36,361 nucleotides of DNA, taken from the NCBI GenBank assembly GCA_903909215.1, contig CAIVUX010000034.1:1-36361 (forward strand), given 5' to 3'. The DNA comes from an uncultured Ferrovum sp. GTDB taxonomy: Bacteria > Pseudomonadota > Gammaproteobacteria > Burkholderiales > Ferrovaceae. Below, piece by piece: positions 9,128 through 17,232 of the stretch. Every line of letters starts with the position of its first letter. Within the stretch, counting starts at the first letter, position 1. The translations under genes and the position numbers were made by a program. The notes below the pieces were generated by a model. The model had not been told where the DNA came from and searched no databases. It saw only the letters and a list, made by a program, of their open reading frames with translations.

Positions 9128-9355
9128 AATACGGTGATCGATGCAACGCTCACTGAAACCATTGGCTTATCCCCCGATACCGCAACCACAGCTTTGTTGT
9201 GCCTAACCGATACCGTACAGCTTACGCAAGCCGGTATTAATGATAATCTGAGCGTTGCGCCTTCCTCAAACTGCTTCCGCATCGACCCCAATGGAAACGT
9301 GCTTGGCATGCAAATTACCACACAGGTTAATGGTCTTACGATGCTGTTTTATTAA
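9128..9355 (+). pseudogene. 3' fragment of an unrecognised gene beside the IS21 right end
   Basis: An open frame runs directly out of the element (NTVIDATLTETIGLSPDTAT) to TAA 9355, 75 codons. The sequence is rich in Thr, Asn and Asp and ends NVLGMQITTQVNGLTMLFY, with two cysteines. It looks like the C-terminal end of an exported or surface protein, but I do not recognise the family. GTG 9134 could serve as a start, yet no ribosome binding site precedes it and the frame continues into the junction, so I read it as a gene whose 5' part was lost with the insertion. Confidence 0.5.
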
Positions 9356-9385
9356 TGAATAATTTATAGATTGAGAAATCTAAAC

Positions 9386-9670
9386 ATGAAAAAATCCAAC
9401 TGTTTGTTTTTTTTATTGGCCTTGATGATTGCAGGTTGTGCGGATAACCCCGGATGGTCCAAGTTGGGGGCATCAAACGCTGACTTTAAAACAGACCATT
9501 ACACCTGTTTGCAGGAATCTCAAGAAAACCGCACTATTGGCAGCTTGGGGGGGGATACGAACAAGGGGTTAAACCAAGAAAGATCGGGCGTTGCGCCTGA
9601 CAAAATGGTCACCAACTGGAATCTCTTTAACTCCTGCATGTCTCGATTGGGTTGGAAATCAACCATGTGA
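9386..9670 (+). CDS. Small putative lipoprotein
   Basis: 94 residues from ATG 9386. The N-terminus MKKSNCLFFLLALMIAGCAD is a clear lipoprotein signal with lipobox IAGC, so the mature protein should begin at Cys18 and be lipid-anchored; the following Ala-Asp does not firmly decide inner or outer membrane. The mature part contains HYTCLQESQENR and a C-terminal LFNSCMSRLGWKSTM, a Cys pair pattern seen in short secreted proteins of unknown role. A TTG at 9371 would add five residues ahead of the signal and is less likely. It lies 30 bases after the gene fragment at 9128-9355. No function is proposed. Confidence 0.7.
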   Translation: MKKSNCLFFLLALMIAGCADNPGWSKLGASNADFKTDHYTCLQESQENRTIGSLGGDTNKGLNQERSGVAPDKMVTNWNLFNSCMSRLGWKSTM

Positions 9671-9771
9671 TCACACACGTTAGAACAACAACAAAAACCA
9701 GTGAATGGCGGCTTTGTAGAACGTTAACAGCCTCGCAATCAATACATAGCCAATACATTACATTCCAAAAG

Positions 9772-9808
9772 AAAAAAGGCTCCAAAAGCGTTTTGCCTTT
9801 GAAGCCTT
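9772..9808 (-). terminator. Rho-independent terminator behind the tRNA-Lys pair
   Basis: On the minus strand AAGGCTTCAAA and TTTGGAGCCTT form an 11-pair stem with one G-U, followed by a run of T residues (the A tract at 9772-9777). It lies 9 bases beyond the 3' end of the first tRNA and would end their shared transcript. Confidence 0.75.
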
Positions 9809-9816
9809 GTACATCT

Positions 9817-9892
9817 TGGTGGGCCGTGAAGGATTCGAACCTTCGACCAACGGATTAAGAGTCCGCGGCTCTACCAACTGAGCTAACGACCC
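9817..9892 (-). tRNA. tRNA-Lys (anticodon CUU)
   Basis: 76 bases on the minus strand with an encoded CCA. The acceptor stem GGGTCGT/ACGGCCC pairs with one G-U, the D arm is GCTCAGTTGGTAGAGC, the anticodon loop CTCTTAA carries CUU, and the T arm GAAGG-TTCGAAT-CCTTC is perfectly paired. It reads AAG codons. It is the 3' member of a tandem tRNA-Lys pair, 66 bases from the second gene. Confidence 0.97.
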
Positions 9893-9958
9893 ATGTAACG
9901 ACATATTTGAACGCTCTTTTACTGCTCAACAGTATAGCGCAGCAAAAAACTCTGTGAT

Positions 9959-10034
9959 TGGTAGGCCGTGCGGGATTCGAACCTGCGACCAACGGATTAA
10001 AAGTCCGCTGCTCTACCAACTGAGCTAACGACCC
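9959..10034 (-). tRNA. tRNA-Lys (anticodon UUU) with two stem irregularities
   Basis: 76 bases on the minus strand with an encoded CCA. The anticodon loop is CTTTTAA, anticodon UUU, reading AAA and AAG. D arm and anticodon stem are standard. Two positions depart from a normal tRNA-Lys: the last acceptor pair is G1-U72 (the 3' strand reads ACGGCCT), and the T stem GCAGG/CCCGC has an A-C mismatch at 51-63. The gene may still work, since both changes are at tolerant places. Confidence 0.93.
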
Positions 10035-10062
10035 CAAACAACAATCGGCAATTATAGCTTTT

Positions 10063-10133
10063 GGGGTCAGACCCCGCAAGCTTTTGGGGTCAGAGGAGGG
10101 GTCAGACCCCTATTGGGGTCTGACCCCTCCTCT
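10063..10133. repeat. Cluster of GGGGTCAGACCCC palindromes with a 19-base inverted repeat
   Basis: Between cpoB and the tRNA genes lie full cores at 10063-10075, 10098-10110 and 10115-10127 and a partial core at 10086-10094. Bases 10092-10110 and 10115-10133 are perfect inverted repeats around a 4-base loop (TATT), so a transcript from either strand would fold into a strong hairpin. No T tract follows on either strand, so it is a repeat element first; it could still hinder transcription or protect 3' ends of cpoB mRNA. Confidence 0.85.
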
Positions 10134-10154
10134 ACCCTTCCTCTGTCTAACCCC

Positions 10155-10985
10155 CTATTGCAGTCGGGCCCGGGCCTTAACGGCAGCAGGACTATTGGGG
10201 TATTTGGCTATCAGGATGCGTAAGACATTATTAGCAGAGGTGTTATCCCCCAGTCCGCTATGGGCACTGGCGAGGCCTAGCAAGGCATCCGGGGCCTTGG
10301 CGGCATTGGGGTAATTCTTAATAAGACTTTGCAAGGTGGCGCGTGCACCCTTGTAATCTTTCAAGGACATCTGGTTGGTGCCTATCCAATAGACCGCATT
10401 GGCCGCTCGGGCATCCTTCGGGTTGGCCTCTAAAAAAGCCTTGAACTGCTTTAAAGAACCCGTGAAATCACCGCCATTGAAGGCGACTAAGGCGTTATCG
10501 TAGGGGTCGGTTGCAACAGGAGCAGTGGTTGTTGGGGTCGGCACTGGTGGGACAGGAGTCGGCGTCACCGATGGTGCAGCAGCTGTGGCCTGAGCAGATG
10601 TTGCAGCAGGAGTGACTGCCGCATTTGGGGTGGGACCCTGTGCGGCTTCCAACAACTTTAAGCGGCTATCCAAGTCCAGATACAGATCGCGACTGTGTTT
10701 ATTAGCAGACTCAATCTGGTTGCCCAACACTTCCAATTTGCCACGCAGAGCCGCCATATCCTGGCTTAGAGTTTCCATTTGGTTGACCAGATCAGGGAAG
10801 CTTTGAATGGACGCTTCTAGGCGCGCGGTACGGGCGTCCAGAGCATCTTGCGCAGCCTTAATATCCGCCACACCTTTGCGCGCTTCGTCGTCACTTAGAA
10901 GACCGGCTTGGGCAATGGTTACGCTCGCTAAAATAAAAACGGCCCCAAGAAACCTCAGGGCCGATGTGATGCGCAGGCTCAACAA
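10155..10985 (-). CDS. cpoB: Tol-Pal associated periplasmic protein CpoB/YbgF
   Basis: A periplasmic protein that couples the Tol machine to peptidoglycan synthesis during constriction; 276 residues. The N-terminus (ALRFLGAVFILASVTIAQA) is a Sec signal peptide. An N-terminal coiled coil follows (residues about 30-115, with DALDARTARLEASIQ), then a Pro/Thr/Ala-rich linker near 125-160, and a C-terminal TPR region with YDNALVAFNGGDFTGSLKQF, AVYWIGTNQMSLKDYKGARA and APDALLGLASAHSGLGD. The start is TTG (10985 or 10982), immediately after the pal stop codon, with GGTGA just upstream. It is the last gene of the tol-pal run; a palindrome cluster lies downstream. Confidence 0.92.
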   Translation of the reverse strand: MLSLRITSALRFLGAVFILASVTIAQAGLLSDDEARKGVADIKAAQDALDARTARLEASIQSFPDLVNQMETLSQDMAALRGKLEVLGNQIESANKHSRDLYLDLDSRLKLLEAAQGPTPNAAVTPAATSAQATAAAPSVTPTPVPPVPTPTTTAPVATDPYDNALVAFNGGDFTGSLKQFKAFLEANPKDARAANAVYWIGTNQMSLKDYKGARATLQSLIKNYPNAAKAPDALLGLASAHSGLGDNTSANNVLRILIAKYPNSPAAVKARARLQ

Positions 10986-11513
10986 TTATTCACCCTGATA
11001 AACGATGTCGGTGCGGCGATTTTCGCCCCAAGCGGCAGCATCGTGACCGGGGTTACGGGGGTTTTCTTTACCAAAACTAATGGTTTCAATTTGGTTGTCG
11101 GATACGCCCTTAGCAACAAGAATCTTGCGCACGCTATCCGCGCGGCGTTGACCCAAGGCCAAGTTATATTCACGGCTGCCACGCTCATCACAATTGCCTT
11201 GCAAGGTTGCCTTAGCCGCTTTATTGCCCAGCAAGAAACCACCGTGCGCGTCCACCATGGGGCGATACTGATCTTTTACAGTGTAGTTATCGAAGTCGTA
11301 GAACACGCTGCGATCACCCAAGGCACCACCCACACCCTTAGCGGGATAGAGGCCGGCGCTGACATTTCCATTAACAATAGGCTGAGCCGCAGCCACAACA
11401 GCAGGTTGCGCTGCAGATTGTGGTGTTTGTTCTGCAACAGGGGCCGAGGTGGGCGTGGTGCTACACGCGGCCAATAAAGCGGTTAATACTATGGCCAAAT
11501 ATGTTTTTTTCAT
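10986..11513 (-). CDS. pal: Peptidoglycan-associated lipoprotein Pal
   Basis: The outer-membrane lipoprotein that binds peptidoglycan and TolB; 175 residues. The signal MKKTYLAIVLTALLAACS contains lipobox LAAC. An Ala/Pro/Gln-rich linker is followed by an OmpA-like domain with VFYDFDNYTVKDQYRPMVD, NCDERGSREYNLALGQRRAD and SFGKENPRNPGHDAAAWGEN. ERGSREYNLALGQRRAD and AAWGENRR are the peptidoglycan-contact signature. The usual Thr before DERG is Cys here (GNCDERG). ATG 11513 was chosen for its ribosome binding site (AGAGGA) and because it starts the signal peptide directly; an upstream start would add 11 residues of no sense. The YxVKD...AWxENRR style resembles betaproteobacterial Pal. Confidence 0.95.
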   Translation of the reverse strand: MKKTYLAIVLTALLAACSTTPTSAPVAEQTPQSAAQPAVVAAAQPIVNGNVSAGLYPAKGVGGALGDRSVFYDFDNYTVKDQYRPMVDAHGGFLLGNKAAKATLQGNCDERGSREYNLALGQRRADSVRKILVAKGVSDNQIETISFGKENPRNPGHDAAAWGENRRTDIVYQGE

Positions 11514-11524
11514 AACAGTCCTCT

Positions 11525-12820
11525 CTATTGTACATAAGGGCCCCACACAGGTTCATATACATCGCCTGTCTGAGTTGTTAACTTTTGTCGGATGCGCCCA
11601 TCACTGCTTACAATAGCAAGAATTCCGCGATCTTGCACCTGCGTAGAATACAAAATAGAACGTCCATTGGGAGCAAATGTAGGGGATTCATCTAGGCCGG
11701 ATTCGGTCATCACCTGCGTCTGTCCGGACCCAAGGTCTTGAACTACCACATGAAATGCACCCTCATCACGACGCACAAATACCAATTGCTTGCCATCGGG
11801 ACTCAAGCGCGGGGATACACAATAATTGCTACCAAATGTAACCCTCTGGGGATCACCCCCTGTCACCGCCACGCGGTAGATTTGTGGGCTACCTCCACGA
11901 TCAGAGGTAAAGTAAATAAATTGTCCATCGGGGGTAAATACGGGTTCGGTATCAATGCTGCTGCTGCTGGTCAAGCGCCGCGCCACACCAGTGCCATCAG
12001 TAGTCACCAAATAAATTTGCGCAATCCCATCCTTAGAGAGCACCACTGCCAGTTGTTTGCCATCGGGCGCCCAAGCAGGGGCGCTGTTATTGCCTTTGTA
12101 ATTGGCGATAATTTTGCGCGCGCCGGTGGTCAACACTTGCACCACCACAATGGGGCGTTTCAATTCAAAGGTAACATAGGCCATGCGGGTGCCGTCCGGC
12201 GACCAACGCGGTGAAATAATGGGCTCGTTGGCCGTGAGCATGGTCTGCTCATTAAAGGCATCGCTGTCGGCCACCTTTAGGCTGCGCGCTTTGCCATTTT
12301 TGGTGATATAAGCGATGCGCGTGCTAAACACACCCTTGTCACCCGTGATGTTCTCAAAAATCGCATCCGCAATATGGTGTGCCACCAAGCGATATTGCTC
12401 ATTGCTTCCACTAAAAGCCAAGCTCATGCGCGACACTTGCGTGTTGGCGTCTAACAGCCTAAAGCGCGCCTCAAAACGGCGATTGGGTTGCTCGGTGACA
12501 TTGCCCACTACCACGTAACTGGCCCCACGAGTCTTCCATGTATCTATTTTCAGGTCACTGACATCAGAAGGCACAGGGTTTATATCCGAACCATCCACCA
12601 AAGTAAACAACCCTGAGCGCGCTAAGTCTGCCCCCACCACTTTACTCACACTGTTGCCTACCGACGCCTCACGCGCGAAGGGCAGCACCGCAATGGGCGT
12701 TTGGTGCGCGCCTTGCACATTAATTTCTAGGGTCAGCTCGGCATGAACTAGGGGTGTGACCAGCAGCGCTAGCAGTGTCAGCAGTAATAGTGAGAGTTGC
12801 AGGAGGAATTTATTTTTCAT
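11525..12820 (-). CDS. tolB: Tol-Pal system periplasmic protein TolB
   Basis: A periplasmic component of the Tol-Pal trans-envelope machine that binds Pal; 431 residues, normal for the family. The signal peptide is MKNKFLLQLSLLLLTLLALL... ending HAE. An N-terminal domain (PIAVLPFAREASVGNSVSKV, near 40-60) is followed by a C-terminal six-bladed beta-propeller whose blades are visible as repeats: ISPRWSPDGTRMAYVTFE, SAPAWAPDGKQLAVVLS, TEPVFTPDGQFIYFTSDRGG, VSPRLSPDGKQLVFVRR and ESPTFAPNGRSILYST. It starts 11 bases inside the end of tolA, and pal follows after 11 bases. Confidence 0.96.
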   Translation of the reverse strand: MKNKFLLQLSLLLLTLLALLVTPLVHAELTLEINVQGAHQTPIAVLPFAREASVGNSVSKVVGADLARSGLFTLVDGSDINPVPSDVSDLKIDTWKTRGASYVVVGNVTEQPNRRFEARFRLLDANTQVSRMSLAFSGSNEQYRLVAHHIADAIFENITGDKGVFSTRIAYITKNGKARSLKVADSDAFNEQTMLTANEPIISPRWSPDGTRMAYVTFELKRPIVVVQVLTTGARKIIANYKGNNSAPAWAPDGKQLAVVLSKDGIAQIYLVTTDGTGVARRLTSSSSIDTEPVFTPDGQFIYFTSDRGGSPQIYRVAVTGGDPQRVTFGSNYCVSPRLSPDGKQLVFVRRDEGAFHVVVQDLGSGQTQVMTESGLDESPTFAPNGRSILYSTQVQDRGILAIVSSDGRIRQKLTTQTGDVYEPVWGPYVQ

Positions 12821-13580
12821 AGTTAATCAGTAACACCAAGTCGCGCATGTCCCGTCGCAAGGCGGGGTCGGTAGGCAACGGCAAAGGTTGCGAGCGCATA
12901 ATACCTTGTAACGCGGCCTCATCCCAAACTTTATTACCACTGGGAATCATGATGCGAATGGGCTCTAACACCGAGCCATCAGGCAATACAGTTATTTTAA
13001 CCTGTACCACCGTACCTTTACTGATATTGTCCGTCACACGAATGTTGCTTTTAATTTTATCAATGATAGCATTGGTATAGCGCTGCACTTCGGATTTCTT
13101 CGCTGCTTGCTCAGCGGCGGCTTTTTCAGCACGGACGCTCTGCGCTTGCGCCGCAGCCTGCTGCTCTTGCAACTGTTGCACGCGCAGGGCTTCCACGCGC
13201 AGGGCTTGCGCGTTCTTCAATTCTTTTTGTGCCGCTAATTTTTCCAAGTTCAGTTGCTGCGCCTGCAGCTCACGTACTTTTTTCTGTTTCAACGCTATAT
13301 CAGCTGCGGGAACAGCCAATGCTTTGGGGGGGGTGGGCGCCAATATGGGTTTGGGAGGCACGGCTTTAATGGGCTCTTCAGGGCGCGGAGGTGGGGGCAC
13401 TGGCGTAGGCGCCGCAGCGGGTTGCGGTAAGTCGGTCCACAGCTCGGCTTCATAACTTTGCGGCGCCTTGGCATGCCACGCCACACCAAACACCAACACA
13501 GCGGCAAATAACAGATGCACCCCTGCCGCCAAGACAAAGGCTTGCGCTCGGTGCTCGCTTTGAATATTAACTCGGTTCAA
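12810..13580 (-). CDS. tolA: Cell envelope protein TolA (TonB-like)
   Basis: The inner-membrane protein that spans the periplasm and, driven by TolQR, contacts TolB/Pal. 256 residues, shorter than the 421-residue E. coli protein. A membrane helix lies near residues 14-33 (FVLAAGVHLLFAAVLVFGVA). A Pro-rich stretch (PTPVPPPPRPEEPIKAVPPK) and a long Gln/Ala/Lys/Leu coiled helix (QLNLEKLAAQKELKNAQ onward, residues about 100-165) make domain II. A C-terminal TonB-like domain follows (IRVTDNISKGTVVQVKITVL, DEAALQGIMRSQPLPLP). It overlaps tolR by 4 bases and tolB by 11. Confidence 0.93.
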   Translation of the reverse strand: MNRVNIQSEHRAQAFVLAAGVHLLFAAVLVFGVAWHAKAPQSYEAELWTDLPQPAAAPTPVPPPPRPEEPIKAVPPKPILAPTPPKALAVPAADIALKQKKVRELQAQQLNLEKLAAQKELKNAQALRVEALRVQQLQEQQAAAQAQSVRAEKAAAEQAAKKSEVQRYTNAIIDKIKSNIRVTDNISKGTVVQVKITVLPDGSVLEPIRIMIPSGNKVWDEAALQGIMRSQPLPLPTDPALRRDMRDLVLLINYEK

Positions 13581-13993
13581 CCGGACCTCGGTTTGGCCAG
13601 TAAGCCCACCCGCTTCACGTCTGCTTGACGCAACAGGTCCATGAGATTTAACACCTCTTCGTAGCGCACGGAGCGTTCCGCGGCAATCACCACCGGTTGA
13701 TCAGGATGGCGCAGTTGACTGGCTTTAAGCAGCGCCACCAAGTTGCCGCGTTCAATGGGCTCTTCCACGCTGCCCGTGGCAGGGTCTAACACCGTGAGAC
13801 TGCCATTGAGTCGCAGGGATACTTGAATGGGTTGTTGTGGGGTGCTTAAGCTTTGCCCAACAGTGGGCAGATCAATTTGACCGGGGTTAATCATGGGCGC
13901 TGTAATCATAAAAATCACCAGCAATACCAACATCACATCAATGTAGGGCACCACATTGATCTGATTCATGAGGCGACGGGGTTTGCGCAGCAT
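13577..13993 (-). CDS. tolR: Tol-Pal system protein TolR
   Basis: The inner-membrane, ExbD-like partner of TolQ that uses proton flow; 138 residues. The single membrane helix near 18-36 reads VVPYIDVMLVLLVIFMIT, with the proton-carrying Asp in YIDVML. The periplasmic domain follows (INPGQIDLPTVGQSLSTPQQ, VVIAAERSVRYEEVLNLMD). It sits three bases behind tolQ and overlaps tolA by 4 bases. Confidence 0.95.
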   Translation of the reverse strand: MLRKPRRLMNQINVVPYIDVMLVLLVIFMITAPMINPGQIDLPTVGQSLSTPQQPIQVSLRLNGSLTVLDPATGSVEEPIERGNLVALLKASQLRHPDQPVVIAAERSVRYEEVLNLMDLLRQADVKRVGLLAKPRSG

Positions 13994-13996
13994 GGT

Positions 13997-14683
13997 TTAG
14001 CGTCCGGGCTGAATTTGCCGTTGTAAAATATTGGAACACTCTTCCATGAAACTTTCGAACCGTATGGATAGGCGGTCAATGTCATGGGCAAAGCGGTTAT
14101 ACGCCACCACGGCGGGGATGGCGGCAAAAAGACCCATAGCGGTGGCCACCAGCGCCTCTGCAATGCCAGGCGCCACATGAGCCAAGGTGGCCTGCCCCAC
14201 ATTGGCCAAACCACGGAAGGCGTTCATGATGCCCCATACGGTGCCAAACAAGCCCACATAGGGGCTAACCGAGCCCACGGTGGCCAAGAAAGCCAGGTGC
14301 GCCTCTAAGGTGTCCATTTCGCGTTGATAGGTGGCCTTCATGGCACGCTGCACGCCGTTGGTCACCGCAGTGACATCTTCAGTGCCATTTTTAAGATGGC
14401 GTTGAAACTCGCGAAACCCGGCATGAAAAATCCTCTCCAGTGCACCCGCTTGCACCGCGTTGGCGCTGCTGCGCTCATAGAGCGTATTTAAATCGGCGCC
14501 GCCCCAAAAGCTATCTTCAAATCGGGCAGTTTCAAGGCGCGCACGACGGATGGTGAGGAGCTTCATAAAAATGTACGACCACGACATCAAAGAAATGATG
14601 AGCAGCAGCAGTAGCACCAACTGCACCAGCACGCTGGCATTGGTCACAAGTGAAATTAAGGTAATGTCGGTGGTGACGTTCAT
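13997..14683 (-). CDS. tolQ: Tol-Pal system proton channel protein TolQ
   Basis: The inner-membrane ExbB/MotA-family channel subunit; 228 residues, normal length. The first membrane segment (SVLVQLVLLLLLIISLMSWS) lies near residues 17-40; a cytoplasmic domain rich in charged residues follows, and the signature hairpin pair FLATVGSVSPYVGLFGTVWG and ALVATAMGLFAAIPAVVAYN lies near 133-150 and 170-190. Thr and Gly positions in TVGSVSPYVGLFGTVW match the family. It overlaps ybgC by 4 bases. Confidence 0.96.
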   Translation of the reverse strand: MNVTTDITLISLVTNASVLVQLVLLLLLIISLMSWSYIFMKLLTIRRARLETARFEDSFWGGADLNTLYERSSANAVQAGALERIFHAGFREFQRHLKNGTEDVTAVTNGVQRAMKATYQREMDTLEAHLAFLATVGSVSPYVGLFGTVWGIMNAFRGLANVGQATLAHVAPGIAEALVATAMGLFAAIPAVVAYNRFAHDIDRLSIRFESFMEECSNILQRQIQPGR

Positions 14684-15093
14684 AAATTAACTCCCAAATC
14701 CTGCTTTAACTGGTCCGAAATCCCCACCGATTTAAAATCGGACACGCTGACGCTAATCACACGAACTGTGGCGCGCGCCAACTCCACATCGTGGTTCATA
14801 ATGCGCTGATCAAAAACCATCAGGCCATGATTAATTTTAACCAGTTCCGCGCTGGCCACTAGCAAATCACTTAAACGGGCTGGGCGTAAAAATTTAATCT
14901 CTACCGAGCGCACCACAAACAGAATACCTGCTTCGCGCGCCACACGGTCGTGATCGAAGCCCCGATCACGCAGCCATTCGGTACGGGCCCGCTCCATGTA
15001 GCGCAGGTAATTGGCGTGATACACCACACCGCCGGAATCCGTATCCTCGTGATAAATACGTACCGACACCAAGGTTTTGTTTTCCACGGTCAT
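14680..15093 (-). CDS. ybgC: Tol-Pal associated acyl-CoA thioesterase YbgC
   Basis: A cytoplasmic hotdog-fold thioesterase, 137 residues. The active-site segment [20 protein letters not shown] (residues about 14-33) carries the catalytic Asp of the 4-hydroxybenzoyl-CoA thioesterase type, and [20 protein letters not shown] follows. E. coli YbgC hydrolyses acyl-CoA and interacts with acyl carrier protein; its place in the Tol system is unclear. It overlaps both ruvB and tolQ by 4 bases, tying the ruv and tol groups into one transcription unit. Confidence 0.93.
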   Translation of the reverse strand: MTVENKTLVSVRIYHEDTDSGGVVYHANYLRYMERARTEWLRDRGFDHDRVAREAGILFVVRSVEIKFLRPARLSDLLVASAELVKINHGLMVFDQRIMNHDVELARATVRVISVSVSDFKSVGISDQLKQDLGVNL

Positions 15094-16106
15094 AGTAAGG
15101 TGCCGGCGGCTTTCAGCCCCAAATGTTCATACGCCAAAGGAGTGGCCATGCGCCCGCGCAAAGTGCGCTGTAAGTAACCTTGCTGGATGAGGTAAGGTTC
15201 TAACACGTCTTCAATGGTGTCGCGTGCCTCGCCAATAGCGGCGGCCAAGTTGTCCACGCCCACAGGGCCACCGGCAAACTTTTCAATAATGTTGAGCAAT
15301 AGCTTGCGGTCCATGAGGTCTAACCCCACACCGTCCACATCCAACATTTTCAACGCGGCGTCGGCCACCGGCTGTGTTACTACACCTTGCGCCCGCACTT
15401 CGGCATAGTCGCGCACGCGACGCAGCAGTCGATTGGCGATACGCGGCGTGCCGCGCGAGCGCTGGGCTATTTCGCGCGTGCCGCTCTCGTCCACCGAGAG
15501 TTCCAATAAACGTGCCGAACGCGCCACAATGCGCGTTAGCTCATCTGCGCTATAAAATTCCAGACGCGCCACAATGCCAAAACGATCTCGTAGGGGGTTG
15601 GTCAGCATGCCGGCACGGGTGGTGGCGCCCACCAACGTGAAGGGTGGTAAATCTAATTTCACGGAACGCGCTGCAGGTCCCTCTCCAATCATGATATCCA
15701 GTTGAAAGTCTTCCAAAGCGGGGTACAGGATTTCTTCTACCACCGGACTTAAGCGATGAATTTCGTCGATGAAGAGCACGTCATTGGGTTCTAGGTTGGT
15801 GAGTAACGCCGCCAAGTCACCAGCACGCTCTAATACAGGCCCTGAGGTCTGGCGCAAATTAACCCCCATTTCGTGGGCGATAATATGGGCTAAGGTGGTT
15901 TTTCCCAAACCAGGCGGTCCAAACAGCAGCGTGTGATCGAGAGGCTCTTTACGCCGACGGGCGGCTTCAATAAAAATGCTCAGTTGATTGCGTATTTTTT
16001 CTTGGCCCACGTATTCATCTAACATGCGCGGGCGCAGCGCGCGTTCTAACACCTCTTCTTGCGCAGAAGCGGGGGTAGCGGCAATTAAGCGGTCGGTTTC
16101 AATCAT
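15090..16106 (-). CDS. ruvB: Holliday junction branch migration ATPase RuvB
   Basis: The AAA+ motor of the RuvAB complex, which moves Holliday junctions in recombination repair; 338 residues. The N-terminal [19 protein letters not shown] is followed by Walker A in [18 protein letters not shown] (near 60-70), Walker B in [17 protein letters not shown], sensor 1 in [20 protein letters not shown], and the [20 protein letters not shown] arginine-finger region. A C-terminal winged helix ends [17 protein letters not shown]. One base separates it from ruvA and it overlaps ybgC by 4. Confidence 0.97.
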   Translation of the reverse strand: MIETDRLIAATPASAQEEVLERALRPRMLDEYVGQEKIRNQLSIFIEAARRRKEPLDHTLLFGPPGLGKTTLAHIIAHEMGVNLRQTSGPVLERAGDLAALLTNLEPNDVLFIDEIHRLSPVVEEILYPALEDFQLDIMIGEGPAARSVKLDLPPFTLVGATTRAGMLTNPLRDRFGIVARLEFYSADELTRIVARSARLLELSVDESGTREIAQRSRGTPRIANRLLRRVRDYAEVRAQGVVTQPVADAALKMLDVDGVGLDLMDRKLLLNIIEKFAGGPVGVDNLAAAIGEARDTIEDVLEPYLIQQGYLQRTLRGRMATPLAYEHLGLKAAGTLL

Positions 16107-16107
16107 C

Positions 16108-16692
16108 TTATTCAGAGCGGGACAAAAGTTTTAATGCCCGGCGTATTCCTTCTTCAAGAGAGGTGCTGTCGCTCAGTTGCTGCACAGCCCACAGGGCCTC
16201 TCGGTCATTATAGCCAAGAGCACTTAGGGCATGGGTGATCTCGTTTGCGTCCGGCGAGCCTTGCGTGGGGCGCACTGTGGCACCCATCAAAGGCACTATT
16301 TTTTCTTTCAGTTCCAGCAGTAGGCGCTCGGCGGTTTTTTTACCCACTCCGGGGATGCGCACCAAGCGCGCGCTGTCATTGCGACTCACCGCGTCGGACA
16401 AATCCGCCACCGATAAACCGGACAACACCGAAAGGGCCAAGCGCGGACCCACACCTGAAATTTTAAGCAACAGCTTAAAGGCGGTGCGCTCGGGTTCGGT
16501 GGCAAAACCAAACAGCAACTGGGCGTCTTCACGCACCACCATGTGAATATGCAGCGTAAGGGGTTTGCCTATGGCAGGCAAATCGTAGAAGGTGCTCATG
16601 GGCACATCCACTTCATAGCCCACTCCTGCCACTTCCAACACAATTTGCGGCGGCGCCTTATGAATCAGGATGCCGGATAAGCGACCAATCAT
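16108..16692 (-). CDS. ruvA: Holliday junction DNA-binding protein RuvA
   Basis: The tetrameric DNA-binding subunit of RuvAB; 194 residues. The OB-fold N-terminus starts [20 protein letters not shown]; two helix-hairpin-helix motifs follow ([19 protein letters not shown] near 71-90 and [20 protein letters not shown] near 106-125). A flexible linker leads to domain III ([20 protein letters not shown]), which contacts RuvB. It overlaps ruvC by 4 bases. Confidence 0.97.
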   Translation of the reverse strand: MIGRLSGILIHKAPPQIVLEVAGVGYEVDVPMSTFYDLPAIGKPLTLHIHMVVREDAQLLFGFATEPERTAFKLLLKISGVGPRLALSVLSGLSVADLSDAVSRNDSARLVRIPGVGKKTAERLLLELKEKIVPLMGATVRPTQGSPDANEITHALSALGYNDREALWAVQQLSDSTSLEEGIRRALKLLSRSE

Positions 16693-17213
16693 GGGCTCAC
16701 CAAACGACCACGCCGCATTTTTAGCCCCGCCAAAGGGCGCGCCGTGACCTGTTGACCCTCATGGGCGTGACGAATGGCACAAGCCAAGGCATCCGCCGGG
16801 TCCGTGGGGGGCGCTGCCGGCAGTTTTAATAAGCGCTTTACCATTTCTTGTACCTGCTCTTTTAGTGCGTGACCATGGCCCACCACTGCTTGCTTTACTT
16901 GCAACGCGGTATATTCCGCCACCGGTAGCCCTTGCGCCACAAGAGCGGCAATGGCCGCACCGCGCGCTTGGCCTAACAATAGAGTGGATTGAGGGTTAAC
17001 GTTGACGAATACAATTTCCACCGCCGCCACTTCCGGCTGATAGGTGTCGATGACCTCCGTGAGGCCTTCAAAAATGCTGCGCAGCCGATCGGGTAACGCT
17101 GCGTCCGCGGTGCGCACAACGCCACTGGCCACATAAGTTAATGTGGCGCCCTGCGCGTCAATCACGCCAAAACCCGTGGCCCGCAGGCCCGGATCAATCC
17201 CCAATATGCGGAT
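16689..17213 (-). CDS. ruvC: Holliday junction resolvase RuvC, apparent non-ATG start
   Basis: The RNase H-fold endonuclease that resolves Holliday junctions cut from the RuvAB complex. Catalytic acidic residues are seen in [16 protein letters not shown] (Asp), [13 protein letters not shown] (Glu) and the C-terminal [15 protein letters not shown]. In this frame no ATG or GTG precedes GIDPG. TTG 17204 gives 171 residues but lies 15 bases from AGGAG; ATC 17213 lies 6 bases from it and would restore the family's usual N-terminus (M)RILGIDPG, giving 174 residues. I have therefore used 17213 and flag it as uncertain. It overlaps ruvA by 4 bases, and yebC ends 19 bases upstream. Confidence 0.92.
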   Translation of the reverse strand: MRILGIDPGLRATGFGVIDAQGATLTYVASGVVRTADAALPDRLRSIFEGLTEVIDTYQPEVAAVEIVFVNVNPQSTLLLGQARGAAIAALVAQGLPVAEYTALQVKQAVVGHGHALKEQVQEMVKRLLKLPAAPPTDPADALACAIRHAHEGQQVTARPLAGLKMRRGRLVSP

Positions 17214-17232
17214 GGAAATCTCCTAACATGGG

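Noticed and set aside
9855-10079. Minus-strand 74-codon frame reading through tRNA sequence (SLAQLVEQRTFNPLVAGSNP)
   Set aside because: This is the well-known false translation of tRNA genes and lies over the tRNA-Lys(UUU) gene.
10986-11546. Longer Pal start at 11546
   Set aside because: It lacks a lipoprotein signal at its N-terminus, runs up to the tolB end, and ATG 11513 has a proper ribosome binding site and lipobox spacing.
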